Shown here: positions 1 to 6,051 of the stretch, piece after piece | Layout of the letters: every line of letters starts with the position of its first letter | Position numbering within the stretch: position 1 is the stretch's first letter | Source of the DNA: Prevotellaceae bacterium | GTDB taxonomy: Bacteria; Bacteroidota; Bacteroidia; Bacteroidales; UBA932 | Direction of reading: 5' to 3' | NCBI GenBank assembly: GCA_031289385.1 | Contig: JAITPP010000200.1 | Span: forward strand, 1 to 6,306 | DNA length: 6,306 nucleotides | The notes under the pieces: model-generated | What the model was told of the DNA's origin: nothing | What the model saw: the letters and a program-made list of their open reading frames with translations, nothing else | The model's database searches: none | Made by a program: the position numbers and the translations under genes

Positions 1-1139
1 TTTCGTTTTACGCTTTTTGTCGATTTTGTAAAATGCTCGTCGCCGCTTGCATTGAAGTAGGTGTATTGGCTTTCGTCTTCGTCTTTCGATTTATACATAT
101 TGAAAAGTCCGTAAGTATTTATTTTAAATTTTTCGCTTGGCTGAGCCGAAATATTTACCACCGCCAAATTGTTGGAATTGCTGTATGTATTTTGGTTTAT
201 GGGCATCAGCAGTGAGGCTTCGTTTTCGCCGAATGTGAAACTAAATGTATTATTTCCTGTTGCAAATTCGTTCAGACCGCCGTTCATTTTAAGATAATCG
301 TCGAATTGTAAAAGACTTTCGCCCGTATTGTTTCCCGAAAGAGTTACCGATGCCATAAATTTGGGCATCAAGCGTATAAGATTATTTTTTGTGTAATATT
401 TATCTTGCACGCCGCCTGCTACGCTGATATTTCCTGTTATTTTATTCCAAAAACTTTTATTTACTTTTACATTTATTGCTGTTTTTTCGTACGATTGAAA
501 ACCTTTCATTATATCGTATTCGCTGTAATTGTTTACAACTTCAACTTTTTCGGCAATGCCTGCGGGAAGATTTTGCAAAGGCACTTGCGTATTGCCCGAA
601 AACAAATCTCTGCCTTCAATCAGCACGGCATCAACATCTTTGCCTTGCGCCTGTATTTTTCCCGAATCATCAACTTTTATTCCCGGAAGTTTGCCAATCA
701 TATCGCCGAGTGTAACTTCCGAGCCGTCGGTGTATGCAAGCGGGTTGTAGCGAATTGTATCGCCGCTAAATTCTACTCCGTTGTAATTTGCTTTTACTTT
801 TGCAGCATCAAGTTCGGTAATTTCGGTTTTCATACTGAAATTAACATCTAAATTATTGTTTCCGAAAACGCCGATTTTGGTGCGCTGCGTGGAATATCCT
901 GTGTGATGAACTTCAACTAAATATTGTCCGTTGGGTATTTGCGGCAATTTGTATGCGCCGTTGTTGTCGGTTGTTGTATATTTTACGGTGGCAGAATCTT
1001 TTGCCGATAGTAATATAATTGTAGCAAAATTCAGAGTTTCGTTTTTTTCGTTTACAACTCGTCCTTTCACGCTGTTGGTTTGCGCAAAACCCGCCACGCA
1101 ACACACAAAAAATGTTGTAAAAAATAAAAGTTTTTTCAT
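1..1139 (-). CDS. TonB-dependent receptor-like outer-membrane beta-barrel protein, 5' part only (runs off left edge)
   Basis: The frame is open from an ATG at 1139 to the window edge: 379 codons, with no stop. The first 20 residues (MKKLLFFTTFFVCCVAGFAQ) form a Sec signal peptide. Residues about 23-103 (VKGRVVNEKNETLNFATI, then TDNNGAYKLPQIPNGQYLVEV and a GYSTQ turn) match a carboxypeptidase-regulatory-like beta-sandwich. Residues about 136-228 look like a TonB-receptor plug (LGDMIGKLPGIKVDDSGKI, VLIEGRDLFSG, IAEKVEVVNNYSEYDI, then AINVKVNK). After residue 230 the alternating polar/aromatic pattern suits the first barrel strands. Related receptors are usually 800-950 residues, so over half is missing. 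The barrel should sit in the outer membrane and import or bind an unknown ligand with energy from TonB-ExbBD; the ligand cannot be inferred. It starts 18 bp after the thioredoxin lipoprotein gene, so the two are probably co-transcribed. No clear TonB box was identified, so a non-transporting barrel is possible. Confidence 0.88.
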   Translation of the reverse strand, partial: MKKLLFFTTFFVCCVAGFAQTNSVKGRVVNEKNETLNFATIILLSAKDSATVKYTTTDNNGAYKLPQIPNGQYLVEVHHTGYSTQRTKIGVFGNNNLDVNFSMKTEITELDAAKVKANYNGVEFSGDTIRYNPLAYTDGSEVTLGDMIGKLPGIKVDDSGKIQAQGKDVDAVLIEGRDLFSGNTQVPLQNLPAGIAEKVEVVNNYSEYDIMKGFQSYEKTAINVKVNKSFWNKITGNISVAGGVQDKYYTKNNLIRLMPKFMASVTLSGNNTGESLLQFDDYLKMNGGLNEFATGNNTFSFTFGENEASLLMPINQNTYSNSNNLAVVNISAQPSEKFKINTYGLFNMYKSKDEDESQYTYFNASGDEHFTKSTKSVKR

Positions 1140-1157
1140 CGCCTGTTTACGTCTGTT

Positions 1158-2471
1158 TTATTGTGAAAGTAATTCGTTTATTTTATTTTCCAATGCCTTC
1201 CCTCTCAAATTTTTTGCTATGATAATTCCTTCGGGATTAATCAATAATGTTGTAGGATAACCTGTTATTCTATATTTTTTTGTAATGGTATTTTCGTCGT
1301 CCGACAAAATTTGCGCCCAAGTAATAGAATATTGTTCTATCATTTTGTCCAACGCCTCCGACTTGCTATCGCCAACAATTCCCAAAATTTCAATTTTAGA
1401 TTTATCCAAACTGTCATACAAAATTTTAAGATTTGGCAACTCCTGAATACAGGGGCTGCACCAAACCGCCCAAAAATCAATAAATAAATATTTGCCTTTA
1501 TAATTATCCAATGAAATTTTTGTTTTTGTTTTGAAATCATATCCTTCAAAAGGAATGGTTTTAAATCCGATTTGTGTAGCGTGCAGTTGATTTTGAGGCA
1601 AATTTGTTTTTTCAAGTATCACCACATTTTTATTCGTATTCACGCCTTTGTATTTATATATTTTTTCATTCAATGTAAGATATTCATTTTCCGAAATCGT
1701 ATTTTCTCTTTCAACTTTTCCCCCATTTTTTAAACTGTCGTCCACCAAAATAATGCCTGTTTTACTGTAAGATAAATTTATAAAATCATTTGAATTTATT
1801 GCAAGTTCCATCCCATCAAACGCGGCAACGATATATTGTGAAAAATTGCACATAAACAAGCCGTACTGCGGTGCATAAACAATACATAGCGGGACTTTTT
1901 CCTGAACAATTTGATTGTCGGACAAACGTTCATAAGTTACCATTATTGAATTGTGCTGCATCAACGAATCTTTATTTTTTGAATTATCAACCAAATCAAG
2001 TTCTAATGGCGTAAACATGGCGTCATCGCTAAAATCAAGATTATTATTTGCATCAACAATCATTTGGATTTTACCTGTTGCATCTTTTCCAAAAGCAAAA
2101 GCAACCTTATTTTTCAGCGGTTTCTTCGACAGGTTTAATGTGTCGGGCGTCCAATTCCATGATTTTTGCAATTCGTCATACCATTCCTGTGTAATATTTC
2201 CCTGCAAATAATTTTGATACACATCTTGATAAATATTTATGTTAATATGTCCCTTTTTTGCATCCGTCCATTCGTCGGGTATTCCCGAAACTTGGAGATA
2301 GGTTTTTTTCCATTGGTTATTTTCGTCTTCCGAATCAGGCGAGATTCCACCAAAAGCCGATTTAAAAACTCCGTATCCGTTTTGCACGGAAAACGGTATT
2401 TCAATGGTGTTTTTCTGTGTACAACTTGATATAAGCCCAAGCGCACAAACTATTAGTAATATTTTTTTCAT
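1158..2471 (-). CDS. TlpA-like thioredoxin-fold lipoprotein
   Basis: A 437-residue protein. The N-terminus MKKILLIVCALGLISSC ends in a lipobox (ISS-C17), so it is probably a lipid-anchored periplasmic protein; no acidic surface-export signal follows the cysteine. Residues about 20-300 form a large N-terminal region I cannot assign. It contains an aspartate/asparagine-rich loop at 140-149 (VDANNNLDFSDD) that resembles a calcium-binding DxNxNxD loop. Residues about 305-437 are a TlpA/ResA-type thioredoxin domain: FIDFWAVWCSPC with catalytic C338 and C341, the helix QELPNLKILYDSL, the strand EILGIVGD, and the cis-proline motif GYPTT (P406) before LLINPEG. Such proteins usually reduce, or more rarely form, disulfides in exported proteins. 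The gene follows a repeat-filled gap after the GLPGLI gene and precedes the outer-membrane receptor by 18 bp. The partner is unknown; the receptor or the GLPGLI protein, which has four cysteines after its signal peptide, are candidates by position only. Confidence 0.92.
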   Translation of the reverse strand: MKKILLIVCALGLISSCTQKNTIEIPFSVQNGYGVFKSAFGGISPDSEDENNQWKKTYLQVSGIPDEWTDAKKGHININIYQDVYQNYLQGNITQEWYDELQKSWNWTPDTLNLSKKPLKNKVAFAFGKDATGKIQMIVDANNNLDFSDDAMFTPLELDLVDNSKNKDSLMQHNSIMVTYERLSDNQIVQEKVPLCIVYAPQYGLFMCNFSQYIVAAFDGMELAINSNDFINLSYSKTGIILVDDSLKNGGKVERENTISENEYLTLNEKIYKYKGVNTNKNVVILEKTNLPQNQLHATQIGFKTIPFEGYDFKTKTKISLDNYKGKYLFIDFWAVWCSPCIQELPNLKILYDSLDKSKIEILGIVGDSKSEALDKMIEQYSITWAQILSDDENTITKKYRITGYPTTLLINPEGIIIAKNLRGKALENKINELLSQ

Positions 2472-2533
2472 TTACGTTTTTTCATTTACTATTTATTATT
2501 GATTATTTATTATTGGTTTTTCATTCTTCATTC

Positions 2534-2605
2534 CTACATTCCTACATTTCTACATTTCTACATTCCTACATTTCTTAATTCCTACATTTCTTAATTTCTA
2601 CATTC
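2534..2605. repeat. Nine tandem 8-bp units, CTACATTY
   Basis: Read on the plus strand, nine consecutive 8-bp units begin at 2534, 2542, 2550, 2558, 2566, 2574, 2582, 2590 and 2598. Seven are CTACATTC or CTACATTT. The units at 2574 and 2590 are CTTAATTC and CTTAATTT, so a two-unit higher-order pattern appears towards the right. Two TTCATTC units (2520-2533) lie directly to the left. The array is noncoding. Confidence 0.93.
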
Positions 2606-2610
2606 AGCAA

Positions 2611-2631
2611 GCATTTCGCTGCGCTACATGC
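2611..2631. repeat. GC-richer imperfect inverted repeat, possible dispersed intergenic element
   Basis: The segment begins GCATTTCGC and ends GCTACATGC. The outer GCAT/ATGC arms pair perfectly, with a partly paired GC core. It is clearly richer in GC than its surroundings and is followed by GGGATTATCC. Together with the hairpin at 2647-2663 it has the look of a repeated intergenic element, but only one copy is present here, so that is inference. Confidence 0.4.
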
Positions 2632-2646
2632 GGGATTATCCATATT

Positions 2647-2663
2647 AAAGTCCTACGGACTTT
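2647..2663. other. Perfect short hairpin AAAGTCC-TAC-GGACTTT
   Basis: A 7-bp perfect inverted repeat with a 3-base loop. On the plus strand it is followed by two more Ts (TTTTT in all), but on the minus strand, the direction of transcription, it is followed by AATATGG and has no U-tract beyond the stem. It is therefore a poor intrinsic terminator for the genes present and may be part of a dispersed repeat or an RNA-processing or stability hairpin. Confidence 0.5.
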
Positions 2664-2666
2664 TTC

Positions 2667-2687
2667 AATTACGAATTACGAATTACA
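2667..2687. repeat. Three tandem 7-bp units AATTACG/A
   Basis: AATTACG at 2667 and 2674 and AATTACA at 2681 lie head to tail between the hairpin and the 14-bp array. The array is noncoding and short, so it could be chance in AT-rich DNA, but it adjoins two longer arrays of similar style. Confidence 0.7.
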
Positions 2688-2719
2688 AATAATTCAACTT
2701 TCAATATTAACTTCTGCCC

Positions 2720-2831
2720 AAATACCAACGACTAAATACCAACGACTAAATACTAACGACTAAATACTAACGGCTAAATACCAACGACCAAATACCAACG
2801 ACTAAATACCAACGACTAAATACCAACGACT
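2720..2831. repeat. Eight tandem 14-bp units, AAATACCAACGACT
   Basis: Units start at 2720, 2734, 2748, 2762, 2776, 2790, 2804 and 2818. Units 1, 2, 6, 7 and 8 are identical. Units 3 and 4 have T at base 7, unit 4 also has G at base 12, and unit 5 ends in C. Partial units (AAATACTA and AAATACT) continue to 2845 and touch the stop codon of the GLPGLI gene. On the minus strand the unit reads AGTCGTTGGTATTT. The 14-bp period is not a multiple of three, so it is not a coding repeat. Confidence 0.96.
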
Positions 2832-2835
2832 AAAT

Positions 2836-2853
2836 ACTAAATACTTATTTAGT
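2836..2853. other. Palindrome spanning the GLPGLI stop codon
   Basis: ACTAAATA (2836-2843), a CT spacer and TATTTAGT (2846-2853) form a perfect 8-bp inverted repeat. It covers the last codons and the TAA stop of the GLPGLI gene and the last partial 14-bp unit. The stem is almost all A/T and has no U-tract behind it in the direction of transcription, so a terminator role is weak. Confidence 0.5.
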
Positions 2854-3573
2854 TATACGTATAGTAATTCCGCCGCCGCTGTCATCGCCCATTTTGTTAC
2901 CTTCCTGTTCCATTGCTTTCATACGTTTTTCAAGCATTTTATCAAAATCGTCTTTGCTTATTTTTTTGCCTTTTTTTGGAGCAGCAATTTGGCAATCGGC
3001 ATCGTCGGATATTGCTTTTGTGATGGTGGTAAATTTGTCGCTTTTAACTTCCAAAACAAGTCCGGGCAAACCTGTATAAACAGGTCCATCTGTTATCGGC
3101 AAATTCGGGCAATACCAAACCGTAGTTTCGCCGTTTTTAGAAACTGCTTTTGTGCAATCGTAGCCTTGTATATTTTTTGTTGAATCGGTAATTTCCCATT
3201 CGTCGGCTTTTAGTTCGGTTTCAATCAAAAATCCTTTTCCGAAAAAATCCTGATACGAAATTTCTTTATGCGTATTATGATTTTTATAGGTAATATTTTC
3301 GGGTGTTTGCATGCGTATCACTATTCCTCCCGATTGGTTTTCGTCTTCTTTTTTCATTACGTTGTAAACGCTTTCGCCGTTGTTGTAGCAAAGCATATTT
3401 TGCACTATTGTACTTTTCTTTATTTGTTCAATCATACTTTGTTCCAAGCCGCCGCCGACTTGTATTTGCATTTTCGGCTGAGTTTCGTAAATCACTTGTA
3501 TGGTTTGCGATTGCGCCGAATTAATAAACATATTTGCGCAAAAAAACATTGCAATTAAAATTTTTGTTTTCAT
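2845..3573 (-). CDS. GLPGLI family secreted protein
   Basis: A 242-residue protein with a signal peptide of about 22 residues (MKTKILIAMFFCANMFINSAQS). It has the family signature, in the GLPGLV form, at residues 168-173 within DGPVYTGLPGLVLEVKSD. The usual upstream landmarks are present: W126, the GYDC motif at 137-140 and VWYCPNLPITDGP at 152-164. The family is Bacteroidota-specific, is named after this motif and has no established biochemical role; a periplasmic location is predicted. Four cysteines remain after the signal peptide (C62, C140, C155, C194), so disulfides are possible. The C-terminal part from residue 199 is lysine-rich and then ends in a glycine run (GGGITIRITK) that echoes GGIVIRM at 82-88. 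The start lies 5 bp after the M56 peptidase stop, which indicates co-transcription and probable translational coupling. Confidence 0.95.
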   Translation of the reverse strand: MKTKILIAMFFCANMFINSAQSQTIQVIYETQPKMQIQVGGGLEQSMIEQIKKSTIVQNMLCYNNGESVYNVMKKEDENQSGGIVIRMQTPENITYKNHNTHKEISYQDFFGKGFLIETELKADEWEITDSTKNIQGYDCTKAVSKNGETTVWYCPNLPITDGPVYTGLPGLVLEVKSDKFTTITKAISDDADCQIAAPKKGKKISKDDFDKMLEKRMKAMEQEGNKMGDDSGGGITIRITK

Positions 3574-3578
3574 ACTGT

Positions 3579-5651
3579 TTATTTTTTATTTTTATATTTT
3601 GATGTTTCAATAATTATTACTCCGTTTTTTCCTTTTGCACCGTACCTTTTAAGAGCTTCTTCGTTTTTCAAAACAGTAACTCTTCCTATTTGCGATTCTA
3701 TTTTAGAATATTCGTCGAAACTCATTTCTTTGCCATCTACTATTACCAAAGGATTTGCTTTCCAAAAATCAGAATTTGAATCTAAATTAATTTTGTGCAA
3801 AATGAGTAATGAATCTGAATAAATTTTCATTTTATCAAGATTTGTTTTCACTGAATCTAAATTTATTTTTTCAATTCTTAAAGAGTACGCCCCATTCGGT
3901 TTATTAAATTGTGTTTTCAGCGAATCTAAATTAACTTTTTCAATTCGTATATTATCTACTTTATTTTTCAGCGAATCAATATTAATTTTAATTCTATCAA
4001 AATTTAATCTAACAGAATCCCAATTTGTCGTATTCATTACATATTGCAGCGAATCTAAATTTAATTTTTGAGAATAAGCAAGCATATTATTATTTAAATT
4101 GATAGTGTCGCCATCGAAACCTACAATTTTTGTAACAGTTTTTCCGTTTACGCTTGTTGTTGTCATCGTATAACCTTTGTTTTTATTTTCCGATGTTCCC
4201 ACAATTGTGTAAGTGCGAGGCTGATTGGCATCTTCATCAGATATATGCGTCATTGTATAAGTGCGAACATTTTTGCCTGCGTTTGATGATGAAACATTTT
4301 TATTTTTTGATGTTTTTATGATAATATTTTTTTGAGATTTTGAGTTTTTATCGCCATCTTTTTTTGTTGTAATTATTATAACTCCATTTTTACCTTTGTC
4401 GCCAAATAATTCAACTGCTTTTACATCTTTAAGCACATCAATTTGCTGAATATTATCGGCATTTACGCCATCAATATTTTCAATAATTTGTCCGTCGAGA
4501 ATATACAGCGGCGAATCTTTTTTTACTTCATCAGAACCTTCAATATGTATATCAACATCATCCTGTTCGTCAATGTCTTCAATATGTATATCAACGTTTA
4601 TTGTATCGTTTTCGTCGATAATTGTTTTTGTAATTGTTGTCGGATTTTCGCCGTTTTCGTCGCCAATATTTACAATATTAACTTCGTAGGTATTGTTGAT
4701 ATTTGAATTGTCGGCGGTATCGCTGATATTTTCGCCGAAAGCAATAAAATCGCTGATATTTACAGCCGAAATTTTTTCCATTTCGTTTTTCACGTCGGGG
4801 TTGGCAAATGCGGTTACAACCACAGCCAGCAAAGGCAATACGTATAAGTATTTCAACCTTGAATACGGATTTGATTTTTGTTTTGACATCATTTTTATGC
4901 GTTTTTTTAGTTTGTTATTTTTGAAATTATTTGCCATCGCAAAAAGTTTTGCGCCTACGGCTTTTTGTATCAGCAACAATTTATAATGTTTTGTATCAAT
5001 ACCTTTTTTTATCACATCTTCGTCGGCTTCGTATTCGTGAATATTTTGCAATTCGCGCCGAAACAGCCATGCCACAGGGTTTAGCCATTGCACAATATTA
5101 TAAATCTGACAAAGCAGTAAATCAATCGAGTGGCGTTTAAGAATATGCGCTCGCTCGTGCGCTATAATTTCGTTGCCGTTTTCGTTAAAATCGTTTTCCG
5201 AAATAACAATGTACGTCATCCAACTGAACGGCGCAATGTTATTGTTGTGCAAAACAAGCGTGATATGATTTCCCAGCCTTTGTTTTTTCCCGCTTTTTAT
5301 AAGCAAATAAAGTTTGATTGTCGAAAAAATATTGCGCGTCAGGAAAAATATTACGCCCGCAACGTAAACAAGCAATGCTATATGCAACCAAGTAATTTTT
5401 ACGGTTTCCGTTGGTACGTTTGGCGTAACGGCAAGATATTGCAGCATCAGCATTATGTCGTCGGGAATTTCTGTCGGTTTTTCAAAAGATATGTTCAGCA
5501 TGGGCAATGTCATCGACAAAAATAAAATTCCAAGCAAAGCCGCACGGTTAAACTTATGAAATGTTTCGTTGCTAAGTAACAGTTTGTAGAACAGATAAAA
5601 CGCCGATAAACAAATTCCCGATTTGATTATGTAAACTAATAATGTTCCCAT
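3579..5651 (-). CDS. BlaR1-like M56 membrane metallopeptidase with plug-like repeats in its periplasmic region
   Basis: A 690-residue protein, the signalling partner expected beside a BlaI repressor. Membrane segments are predicted at about 3-26, 38-55, 88-108 and 267-284. The zinc peptidase motif is HERAH (H165, E166, H169), with the downstream EYEAD (206-210) supplying the probable third ligand E206. Typical family sequence lies between them (WLNPVAWLFRRELQNIHEYEAD). By BlaR1 topology the peptidase faces the cytoplasm and everything after about 285 is periplasmic. The periplasmic part lacks a penicillin-binding domain. It has an acidic stretch (346-376, VDIHIE twice), a plug-like module (380-431), three RTYTMT-like units (463-498), a region of NLDSLK repeats (529-625) and a second plug-like module (632-684). 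In known relatives, signal binding activates the peptidase and leads to repressor loss; here the signal is unknown, and beta-lactam sensing is not supported. It starts 15 bp after the repressor gene and ends 5 bp before the GLPGLI gene. Confidence 0.95.
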   Translation of the reverse strand: MGTLLVYIIKSGICLSAFYLFYKLLLSNETFHKFNRAALLGILFLSMTLPMLNISFEKPTEIPDDIMLMLQYLAVTPNVPTETVKITWLHIALLVYVAGVIFFLTRNIFSTIKLYLLIKSGKKQRLGNHITLVLHNNNIAPFSWMTYIVISENDFNENGNEIIAHERAHILKRHSIDLLLCQIYNIVQWLNPVAWLFRRELQNIHEYEADEDVIKKGIDTKHYKLLLIQKAVGAKLFAMANNFKNNKLKKRIKMMSKQKSNPYSRLKYLYVLPLLAVVVTAFANPDVKNEMEKISAVNISDFIAFGENISDTADNSNINNTYEVNIVNIGDENGENPTTITKTIIDENDTINVDIHIEDIDEQDDVDIHIEGSDEVKKDSPLYILDGQIIENIDGVNADNIQQIDVLKDVKAVELFGDKGKNGVIIITTKKDGDKNSKSQKNIIIKTSKNKNVSSSNAGKNVRTYTMTHISDEDANQPRTYTIVGTSENKNKGYTMTTTSVNGKTVTKIVGFDGDTINLNNNMLAYSQKLNLDSLQYVMNTTNWDSVRLNFDRIKINIDSLKNKVDNIRIEKVNLDSLKTQFNKPNGAYSLRIEKINLDSVKTNLDKMKIYSDSLLILHKINLDSNSDFWKANPLVIVDGKEMSFDEYSKIESQIGRVTVLKNEEALKRYGAKGKNGVIIIETSKYKNKK
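3600..3755 (-). other. Plug-like module B in the M56 protein (C-terminal copy)
   Basis: Residues 633-684: NPLVIVDGKEM, then VTVLKNEEAL, RYGAKGKNGVIIIETSK. It shares the order PLxIxDG - VLK - G.KGKNGVIII.T.K with module A and with the plug of SusC-like receptors. This copy ends the protein. Confidence 0.75.
3777..4067 (-). repeat. NLDSLK-type repeats in the M56 protein
   Basis: Residues 529-625 contain five clear copies of a (I/V/L)N(L/I)DS(L/V)K word, with N at 531, 557, 574, 597 and 622 (spacings 26, 17, 23 and 25). Weaker DS(V/L) relatives lie at 545 and 613. Two copies are preceded by RIEK (569-572 and 592-595). At DNA level GAATCTAAATT recurs on the plus strand. The alternating hydrophobic pattern would suit a beta-rich or solenoid-like fold, but this is inference. 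Confidence 0.75.
4359..4514 (-). other. Plug-like module A in the M56 protein (internal copy)
   Basis: Residues 380-431: SPLYILDGQIIENIDG, then IQQIDVLKDVKAVELFG, DKGKNGVIIITTKK. This closely follows the conserved SusC-type receptor plug pattern (PLYVxDG ... IxxIxVLKDxxAxxxYGxxGxNGVIxITTKxG). It is the better match of the two copies. Confidence 0.8.
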
Positions 5652-5666
5652 GTTTTTACGAAAGAT

Positions 5667-6026
5667 TTAATCATGTTTTTTCACATTTTCTATTAATTCT
5701 TTCAACTCTTCGAGCGAAATTTTTTCTTCTTCAACAAGCGACGACACAATGTTAAGATACGAGTTGTTGAAATACTTGCTGACAACATTTCCCAAAGTTT
5801 CTTTATGAAAACCTTCTTGGCTCAACGTAGGAAAATATCTGTACGTATTGCCAAAAACTTCGTGCGATAAAAAACCTTTGCTTTCGAGTATTCGCACGAT
5901 AGTAGAAATTGTGTTGAAATGCGGACGCGGTTCGTCATAAAACGTTACTAATTCTTTTACGTATAAAGGACCTTTTTCCCAGAAAAACTCCATTATTTCT
6001 TCTTCTTTTGCTGTTAATTTTCTCAT
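5667..6026 (-). CDS. BlaI/MecI/CopY-family transcriptional repressor
   Basis: A 119-residue winged-helix protein, close to the 120-125 residues usual for the family. Residues 4-67 form the DNA-binding domain: LTAKEEEIMEFFWEKGPLYVKEL, then the recognition-helix region HFNTISTIVRILESKGFL and the wing HEVFGNTYRYFP. Residues 70-117 form the helical dimerisation part, ending in ISLEELKELIENVKK. In staphylococcal MecI and BlaI an N101-F102 bond is cut on induction; the matching place here reads SS-LVEEE (about S96-L97), so that exact site is not conserved. The gene is first in the operon, 15 bp before its M56 partner, and sits 25 bp from the tandem dyads that are its likely own operator. The ATG lies behind an A/T-only leader (AAATTTAAATTATT), usual for Bacteroidota. 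The repressor identity is secure; the controlled signal is not known. Confidence 0.96.
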   Translation of the reverse strand: MRKLTAKEEEIMEFFWEKGPLYVKELVTFYDEPRPHFNTISTIVRILESKGFLSHEVFGNTYRYFPTLSQEGFHKETLGNVVSKYFNNSYLNIVSSLVEEEKISLEELKELIENVKKHD

Positions 6027-6051
6027 AATAATTTAAATTTTTACGCAAAGA

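Larger units (their letters stand above)
2472..2844. other. 373-bp gene-free gap filled with short repeats
   Basis: No coding region was found on either strand between the GLPGLI stop and the thioredoxin lipoprotein start. From left to right it holds an A/T-only-like leader (about 2486-2516, runs of TATTTATTATTG), two TTCATTC units (2520-2533), nine 8-bp units (2534-2605), a GC-richer segment with an imperfect hairpin (2611-2631), a perfect 7-bp-stem hairpin (2647-2663), three 7-bp units (2667-2687) and eight 14-bp units (2720-2831). No convincing promoter of the Bacteroidota TTTG / TAnnTTTG type was found on the minus strand. It is therefore open whether the lipoprotein and receptor genes are read from here or by read-through. 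Confidence 0.85.

Noticed and set aside
405..851. 148-codon plus-strand open frame, rich in Phe, Tyr and Cys
   Set aside because: It lies antisense to the receptor gene, whose frame gives a clear signal peptide, regulatory domain and plug. The plus-strand product has no recognisable domain and the composition of an antisense shadow.
1340..1615. 91-codon minus-strand open frame overlapping the thioredoxin domain
   Set aside because: It is a different frame of the same strand as the thioredoxin lipoprotein, whose CSPC and GYPTT motifs show the true frame; no frameshift is needed.
2468..2485. Five-codon minus-strand mini-frame (MKKRK) overlapping the lipoprotein start
   Set aside because: An ATG followed by A-rich codons is expected by chance in this AT-rich leader; there is no further sign of a leader peptide or attenuator.
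2647..2665. Rho-independent terminator for the GLPGLI transcript
   Set aside because: The extra Ts are on the plus-strand side only. In the minus-strand direction of transcription the hairpin is followed by AATATGG.
2720..2831. CRISPR array
   Set aside because: The 14-bp units are head to tail with no spacers, and no cas genes are nearby.
5130..5525. 131-codon plus-strand open frame
   Set aside because: Antisense to the membrane and peptidase part of the M56 gene, which has the HERAH motif and family landmarks. No domain is seen in the plus-strand product.
3579..5651. Beta-lactam sensor BlaR1 proper
   Set aside because: The membrane and M56 peptidase parts fit, but the periplasmic region has no penicillin-binding domain or SxxK-KTG motif set, and no beta-lactamase gene is in the window.
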